From NCBI RefSeq assembly GCF_964275005.1, contig NC_092686.1:40583511-40647510 (forward strand): a DNA stretch of 64,000 nt. The letters are read 5' to 3'. Positions within the stretch are counted from its first letter, which is position 1, and every line of letters begins with the position of its first letter. The notes below the pieces were generated by a model. It was not told the origin of the DNA, made no database searches, and saw only the letters and a program-made list of their open reading frames with translations. Origin of the DNA: Diadema setosum. Taxonomy: Eukaryota; Echinodermata; Echinoidea; Diadematoida; Diadematidae. A program made the translations under genes and the position numbers. This document shows, in pieces, positions 58,201 through 64,000 of this stretch.

Positions 58201-61200
58201 TGCTGAGATAGCTGGATTTGCACGTGTGCATCCATGTATAATATTTACGTATTCTGTGAAAAGAAAAAGAAAGAAAGAAAACAAATGTGTGGTTATTGAT
58301 AGGAGGAGCTGTTGTGGCTCAATCGATAAGACTACAAACTGTGAATTGCAAGGTTCTTGTTTTGGGTCGTTGCTGGTGTGATATCCTGAGGCAAAGCACT
58401 TTATCCTCATTGCCTGCAGCATTTATTTTTACCTTAGTAGCCACGTACAACAAATCTTTTGAGTATTCTAGCAACTTTTTAACCTTATTCTGTACGTTTA
58501 GTATTTTCATACCAGCTTGTTGGTTGTTCTTAAACTCATGCTGTGTGTCTTAGAAGTGGATAAGACATGATTTCACTTTATTTAAAAAAAAATCAACAAC
58601 TTTGTGTGTCACAGAACTGCCTTAAATTCTATGCTATGTGCTGAAATTTGAGCCGTGAAAAGTGAGCAATTCTTACTTGCTGTTCATACAAAGTTGTGTG
58701 ACTCATACTAATTGCATTCAATCTATTCTTCACCCATCACAGACCTGGAAGGGATTTTCATGCAGAAAGAAAATCCGTAAGGATAGAGAAGAAGAAATGA
58801 GATTCATTGGCATGGTGAGTGTATTGTTCGATTATCCTATATGCTTGCAAATATTTACATGCTGGTGACATACCTGATATTGTACTAGTATAAGTTTAGA
58901 CATTCCCCCCCCCCCCCCTATTAGTGTTTGCCGAACCATGGACCTACAATGCACATCCATGCTTCATCCTACAAATTCCAACCATAAAAGTGACTACCTA
59001 GAAGTTCATAAATCATTAAAGATAGAAAGAGCACTCTGTGATTTCATTTACCAGTACCCTCTCTTTCTCTGCACCACACAGATTCCGCCCCGTGAGCCTG
59101 CCAGCAACAAGAACACGCCGCAGATGTTGGCGGATCGGACAGAGAATGCCCGCCGCATCACCCAGGGAGACCATGAGAGGGAGTATCAGCAGGCGCTGAC
59201 AAGCATCAAAGCCAAGCTATGGGAGGTGGAGGGGCCAGACATGAAGGAAACCATGCAGGACCAGATCAGACAGTGGTTCATTGAGTGCAGGTGAAAACCC
59301 AATACTTCAGTAATTGTGCTGCATTCAGCAAACGTAGTATGAAAGTGATTACTGTGTGACCCATATTGTAAGCTGTAATGATATTACAGTGTCATGTCAA
59401 AGAAGCCAAGCTATGATCATGCATGCCCTATTGCTCATTATTTTGCATACCTGACCAAAACTGTATGAATGCAAATTCTTAAACTGAAAAGTTTTAATGT
59501 AGTGCACCTTAACATAAAATTGCTCTTCAACCTCAGAAAAATATGCTTTTAAAAGAGGATGGATGGCAGTACAATGTACAATGCTGTGAAAGAAGAAAGC
59601 AGTCTTCTTTTTTTTATTCATAAAATAAGTTAAGAATTTCACACTCCAACAAATCCAAATCAAACAACAACAAAACAGTGTTTCATAGGAACAGGACAGT
59701 GTGGGTTTACATCATAGTTCAACTGAATCATCTTTTCCAGGGATGCAACGGGGAAGTTTCCTGACTATCCAGACGAAGATGAAGGAGGGTCAGCCGCCAT
59801 CTTCAAAGAAAAGGACCCCGCTGAGGTATGTTGACCTTTTATGACAAGACACTAAATACCTTAAATTCAGACAATTTCTATCACTATTCTCACTGGACCC
59901 ACATAAAACCTGCTACATTTAACTTAGAAACTGTTGCATTGTGATAGGGCTGTATTGTGATACCATTAGCTTTTTAACCAGGAGTACTAGTGAACATTTT
60001 ACTGATACCAGGTTATAATTTTGTGATTGTTGTGCAAAATAGCATGTGATATGAAAGAGTTGATGTTTCCTGGTAGTGAGCCCTCTATTGGAACCAGCAG
60101 TACAGATGGTGTTCATGCTATACCATAGAAACAAATGTTCTGACACTGTTGGCTTTACACTATGCTTTCTAAAGTGCATGAATAGTAAGTGATTATTTTC
60201 AAGACACTATCATCACCAAATTGCTAGTCCTGTTAAAGGCATAATTCACCATTTGCAGATGAAAGCATTAGTGCTTTAAAATAGTTCTAAAATGTGAGTT
60301 AGGGATAGAAACAACCACTGTCAAAATTTGAATCCGTATAATCGATGTTAAGTGTTGTTAAATGCACAAAATGTGAACAATAGTTATAACAAAAATGTTT
60401 CCAGACTAAACCGTATACAGTTACGGTTTACTGAGAAAAACCCCGATATCTCCTTATATTTTAGGTTTTATTGCAAATATTTCATATGGTAGGATGTTTT
60501 ATGATACAACAGACCTACACATATGCATCAAATGTGATATCTTGAACATTTTTGAAATCACTGCTCCCAAAGGTAAACTGGACCTTTAATTTTTTTTTTC
60601 CACTTCACATGTGAGACGGTTGCTCTTAAAGGGACTGTACAGTACTGGTGGAGGTGGGGATTCATGTTTTGAACATTCCTATAAAGTGAGATAATGAAAA
60701 GCCTCTTATGGAATATAAAAGAGCATGTAATTTTAAGAAGGATTCAACGTTTATTTGATGAAAATTGGTTTTCAAATGGCTGAGATATCCAAAAAAGTGC
60801 TAATAATAAAAGGCGACATGCCACAACTTTATTAGGATCTCTTTGTTTCACCTTGTTTTTGGATATCTCGGCCATTTCAAAACCGAATTTCATCAAATAA
60901 ACTTTTGATACCCCTTAGAACTGCATGCTCTTTGACATCTCATAGAGTGGTTTCTGAATATCTCGCAAAACGTTAAAAGCTAAATCCTCACCTCGACCAG
61001 AACTGTACACACCCTTTAAAGCAAGCATGTATTTATCTAACTTGTGTCAGTATGAATTAGCCAGTCATCATCTGACAATCAGCTTGTCTTTCTTTCTTTC
61101 TTTTTGATTGTGGTTATATTAATGAATTGCTCTCAGTTTGTCAGATAGTGGATGGACAAAGTAAAAGTTTTATTTACTACATGGTAGATACCATCCTAAA

Positions 61201-64000
61201 TATAGAAATTACTTTCAAGCCCATGATACCTGCATGATGTTCTTTCTAGATCGAGGCTGAACTGGCAGGTAAAGAGGATGACAAGGGAAAAGGCAAGAAA
61301 AAGGGAAAGAAGAGTGCCAAGAAGGACAAGAAGAAAGATAAGAAGAAGGACAAGAAGGGCAAGAAAGGAAAGAAGGGAAAAGGAGGAGACGATGACGAGG
61401 AAGAAGAAGGCTTCAAGATGCAGCCGTCAAACTTCCTGACTGAAACAGATGTCTCGGCTAAAGATTTTTCGGGTAGGTGCCAGATCCAGTAAAGCTGGCA
61501 GTAATTACCTATGGATTTGAGTCTCGCCAACATGACTGTAGAAACATACAGCAACACATTGAGCTATGAGTGTGGGCAGATCTTCATTATATTCTATTCT
61601 CAACCAATTATACTTGACGTGTTTTTCATCCTACAAACTCTGTGACAGAGCATTGAAATGGTTGTAGTCCAGAGCGTCTGGCATATTTTTTCCAACATAT
61701 ACATGGAGTAATATATTCAGACATCTCAGCCCAGAAGTACTAAAAGAATATGTCAATGAAGAGAAATCAGCTGTGAAAGTTCTTTGGCCACTATAAATTG
61801 TCCATCTGCATTGTGCAGAAATGAGTACACCAACATAGCCACTTCTTTTGTGATATTGTGCTTAGTGGTCCCTCAGTCCCATAAATTGTTCTCGTACCTT
61901 TTCGATCCCAAACGACGTACATCCTGCTTCCTCCCTTCTCTATAGGCATCTGGAAGGAGAGGAATGAAGAGAGCAATTTCAGCCAGAAACACGACGCGGA
62001 GCTGATCAAGGAGGAGAAGCGGCTGGAGGTGGAGACAGAGATTCGGACGCAGGTCGACGAACTCATGAGGACGGAGCTCAAGAATCTCAAGCTGGTGAGT
62101 GAGTCTGTCTGTGCCTGAATATGTCAGACCCACTTGCACAATGAGTAGTTTCGGTGATTCATTTGTTTGTTAATCACAAAAAGTCGGTTTAATGGACAGA
62201 TGCAGTTGTATTACTCCATCCGTGTGTTTTGATGCCTCCGCCACAAAGTGGCACTGTAGGCATTATCTTTTTGGGTTGTCATATGCATAGGAGTGGACAA
62301 AGCTGTGCCTATTGACTTTCAATGTCAAAGGTCAAGGGCAAATGCTAAAATTTTGCTTTTTTAACTGGCCTATATCTCTGCAAACCTAAATGTATATCAT
62401 GAAACTTAGTGTATAACTATATTATCAGATTAAGATTCTCAAGGGAAAGTTGTGGGTGAGAGGTCAAAGGTCAGGTTAAGATTGTAAAATTGCTCTATTT
62501 GATACACTTTTTGTTCACCATACCCTGAAACTAATTGAATGTATACATTTTGCAGTGTAATCAAATTTGGTGTGCAATTTAGTCCATGCATCACCACACA
62601 GTGTTTATCTAGGGAAAGTTTTTAGCCATGAGGTCAAAGGTGAAGTAAAAGTGCCAGAATTTTGCCTGTGTCCATATGTTTTGAAAGTTGCTCAAAGTAT
62701 TGTCATGAAAATTGATGTATAATTACCAAATAATGGTTATTTGTCATTCATGTGAAATTGCCATCTTGCATTGGCAATATGTACTGTAGACCTACAGGGA
62801 GAAATATATGATATGGCAGAGGCATACCAGTCACCATAGTGACATTTCTAGTTAAGTTTTTTCAAGTTTATTCCACTTCTCATAGCCTTAAATTTCACAT
62901 TCTATGATATGTTATGCTGGCTATGAAATGATACCAGATACAACAAGTGTACTTGTTCCATTATGTCAAGAATTCTGGCATTCTAGAATGTTCTAGCATG
63001 ATAGCAATAGAGCAAAGCATGGAAATGCATGGGGTTAGAATCTGATGCTTTGTTTGTGTTTTGTTCCAGGCTGTTGACAGGGACAAGGGCAAAGGGAAGA
63101 AAGGCAAAAAGGGCAAGAGTGGAAAGAAGAGTGGAAAGAAAAAGAAGAAGAAGAAGAGTGGCAAAAAGAGTGGAAAGAAAGGCAAGAAGAAGAAGGAGAA
63201 GGATCTCACCCCAGATAGGTAAGGCCATTTCTTTTTGGCACATAGACACATATTTCTTTAGGTTGCTCATGGTTTTCTCTTGAACTCCATTTTTCATAAG
63301 GGATATACCAAACTATAAAACAACTCGTCTTGCCGTTCTAGATGTTCTAGTGGTAAACTGAATAAATTGACTCTAGTAAGAGACAGTATTTTGTATTAGT
63401 AGTGGATGACAGTGAATCCTTTGAAAAACTTAGAAACTTGGCAAAGATGAATTATATCCATTTCATTTTCTACTTATGATTCAAGGACTGCAATATGTGC
63501 ATATTAACTATTGTATCAGCTATTGCACTTTTTTCTCATGTGATTGGGGCTGGGGGATTGACCTCGGGACTTTCAGTTCTTGTTGACAGTCCAAAAGCAC
63601 TCTTTTCACACCTTAGTGGCCATGAAATATCACAGCAGGCAAACTGTGTCAAGACTAATGATAGAGTGGGAAACCCCGAATGGATATTTTCACAGCTGTA
63701 CAAATATATTTCCAAGGTTAATGAGCTATTTCTTTCAGACTGAAATAGTTTTTGTTCAAGCTGCCAATGTAATGAGGTGTGGGGCTAATTAATTATGTTC
63801 TCACGGCCATCAACTCAAAGGGTGAGTCGTTGTCCACATTTTGCTCACAGTGTGCTAGCTTCTTGACTAATGGCTTTCTCCTTGGCGTCGCAATGCATGA
63901 ACAGAGTCATTTTGAGTGAACTTTCTGTCTTTCTTTAGTTTTGCTCACAGGTTGTAATTGAACTGTGATGTCAAGCTGGAAATAGCTTAAACCAATGTGT
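55213..64000 (+). CDS. DRC11: Dynein regulatory complex protein 11 / IQCA1, 5' part (9 coding exons)
   Basis: DRC11 belongs to the nexin-dynein regulatory complex, which links axonemal doublets and controls dynein in motile cilia. Coding exons: 55213-55223, 56766-57093, 57672-57977, 58743-58814, 59082-59290, 59741-59825, 61250-61472, 61946-62094, 63070-63218; 1532 nt, all GT-AG and in phase. Exon 1 gives only MSH plus two bases, and AG|C joins to [10 protein letters not shown]. The block [18 protein letters not shown] ... [18 protein letters not shown] (exon 2) is diagnostic of the family. One IQ motif spans intron 3 ([14 protein letters not shown], residues 213-226) and should bind calmodulin. 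[14 protein letters not shown] and IRQWFIECR follow. Two lysine-rich linkers (about 350-380 and 465-506) surround [21 protein letters not shown]. Human IQCA1 is about 820 aa, so the AAA+ ATPase half lies beyond the window. No exon is seen in 63219-64000. Confidence 0.94.
57994..58185. mobile_element. CTGTAAAAGTGG family MITE, copy 3
   Basis: In DRC11 intron 3, only 16 bases after the exon 3 donor. The ends CTGTAAAAATGGATATATTC and GAAAAGTTTCCACTTTGACAG are inverses flanked by TA. The interior matches the 29239 copy (GCGCTCGGCCGGGTAAGA). Confidence 0.85.
58308..58420 (+). mobile_element. tRNA-derived SINE fragment
   Basis: In DRC11 intron 3. GAGCTGTTGTGGCTCAATCG holds a pol III A-box-like word (TGGCTCAATCGA, 58315-58326) and GGTTCTTGT (58352-58360) a degenerate B-box. 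GGCAAAGCACTTTATCCTCA then follows, a phrase typical of tRNA-derived SINE bodies in marine animals. The 3' end and target duplication were not found. Confidence 0.65.
60237..60585. mobile_element. 349-bp TTAA MITE
   Basis: In DRC11 intron 6. AGGCATAATTCACCATTTG and the inverse right end AGGTCCAGTTTACCTTTGG are imperfect TIRs, flanked by TTAA (60233-60236, 60586-60589). TTAA sites with AGG starts suit Kolobok-like MITEs. Confidence 0.75.
60630..61015. mobile_element. 386-bp TTAA MITE
   Basis: In DRC11 intron 6, 40 bases after the previous element's right TTAA ends. AGGGACTGTACAGTACTGG and the inverse AGGGTGTGTACAGTTCTGG are its ends, with TTAA at 60626-60629 and 61016-61019. A second, inner inverted pair (GGCTGAGATATCCAAAAA / TTTTTGGATATCTCGGCC, plus TTTGATGAAA / TTTCATCAAA) makes most of it fold back. 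Confidence 0.85.
62232..62853. repeat. Interspersed repeat, ATGCCTCCGCC head, copy 2
   Basis: In DRC11 intron 8. The head ATGCCTCCGCCACAAAGTG and tail GCATACCAGTCACCATAG, then TGACATTTCTAGTT, match the copy at 10627-11513. GGAGTGGACAAAGCTGTGCC is shared too. A perfect AGGTCAAAGGTCA lies at 62461-62473. It is about 265 bases shorter, with fewer internal units. Confidence 0.75.

Noticed and set aside
61246-63297. Minus-strand Phe/Leu-rich frames over 61.2-61.6 and 63.0-63.3 kb suggesting membrane proteins
   Set aside because: They are antisense shadows of the lysine-rich DRC11 exons 7 and 9.
1-64000. Search for LTR retroelements, Polintons or viral relics
   Set aside because: No paired LTRs, gag/protease/integrase or capsid-like sequences were recognised; the only retroelement proteins belong to the LINE.

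Overview
The window looks like genomic DNA of a marine invertebrate deuterostome, most likely an echinoderm. It has small exons in long AT-rich introns, a CR1/L2-like LINE carrying a 2A-like peptide as reported from sea urchin LINEs, and many short palindromic DNA-transposon relics. The exact species cannot be read from the sequence. One 100-base N gap (6223-6322) marks a scaffold join of unknown true size.

Three host genes lie head to tail on the + strand. (1) ING3 (4483-17914, 10 coding exons, 397 aa, complete) is a PHD-finger subunit of the NuA4/TIP60 histone acetyltransferase complex. (2) A BCAP31/BCAP29 homologue (35130-44487, 7 coding exons, 247 aa, complete) is an ER membrane cargo receptor with three membrane segments, a coiled coil and a C-terminal KKDT retrieval signal. 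(3) The 5' part of DRC11/IQCA1 (55213 to beyond 64000, 9 coding exons seen, about 510 aa) is a nexin-dynein regulatory complex protein. It has an IQ motif and lysine-rich linkers; its AAA+ domain lies past the window edge. An RFX/X-box-like site sits about 110 bases upstream of its start codon, fitting a ciliary gene. I see no operon-like or functional link among the three genes.

The rest is mostly transposon-derived. A decayed minus-strand CR1/L2-type LINE (about 24.75-28.78 kb) encodes a 2A-like motif, a PHD-type zinc finger, an APE endonuclease and a reverse transcriptase in several broken frames. A nested pair of DNA elements fills 50.5-54.3 kb: a 1671-bp element with a perfect 8-bp target duplication sits inside a 3.86-kb element. 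Two families of about 200-240 bp with TA target sites and CGCGAAA-rich ends are each present three or four times. Pogo-like elements, TTAA-flanked elements, a tRNA-derived SINE and several strong palindromes are also present.

The most unusual items are: a 430-bp element with 8-bp target duplication that carries three hairpin modules and a block of telomere repeat; a 689-bp element in BCAP31 intron 4 with five copies of one motif, ending 37 bases before an exon; and 157-bp tandem arrays in introns of two genes that carry perfect AGGTCA-A-AGGTCA (DR1) nuclear-receptor-type sites. Intergenic stretches otherwise show no convincing genes. No CRISPR, tRNA gene, rRNA or LTR/viral element was found.
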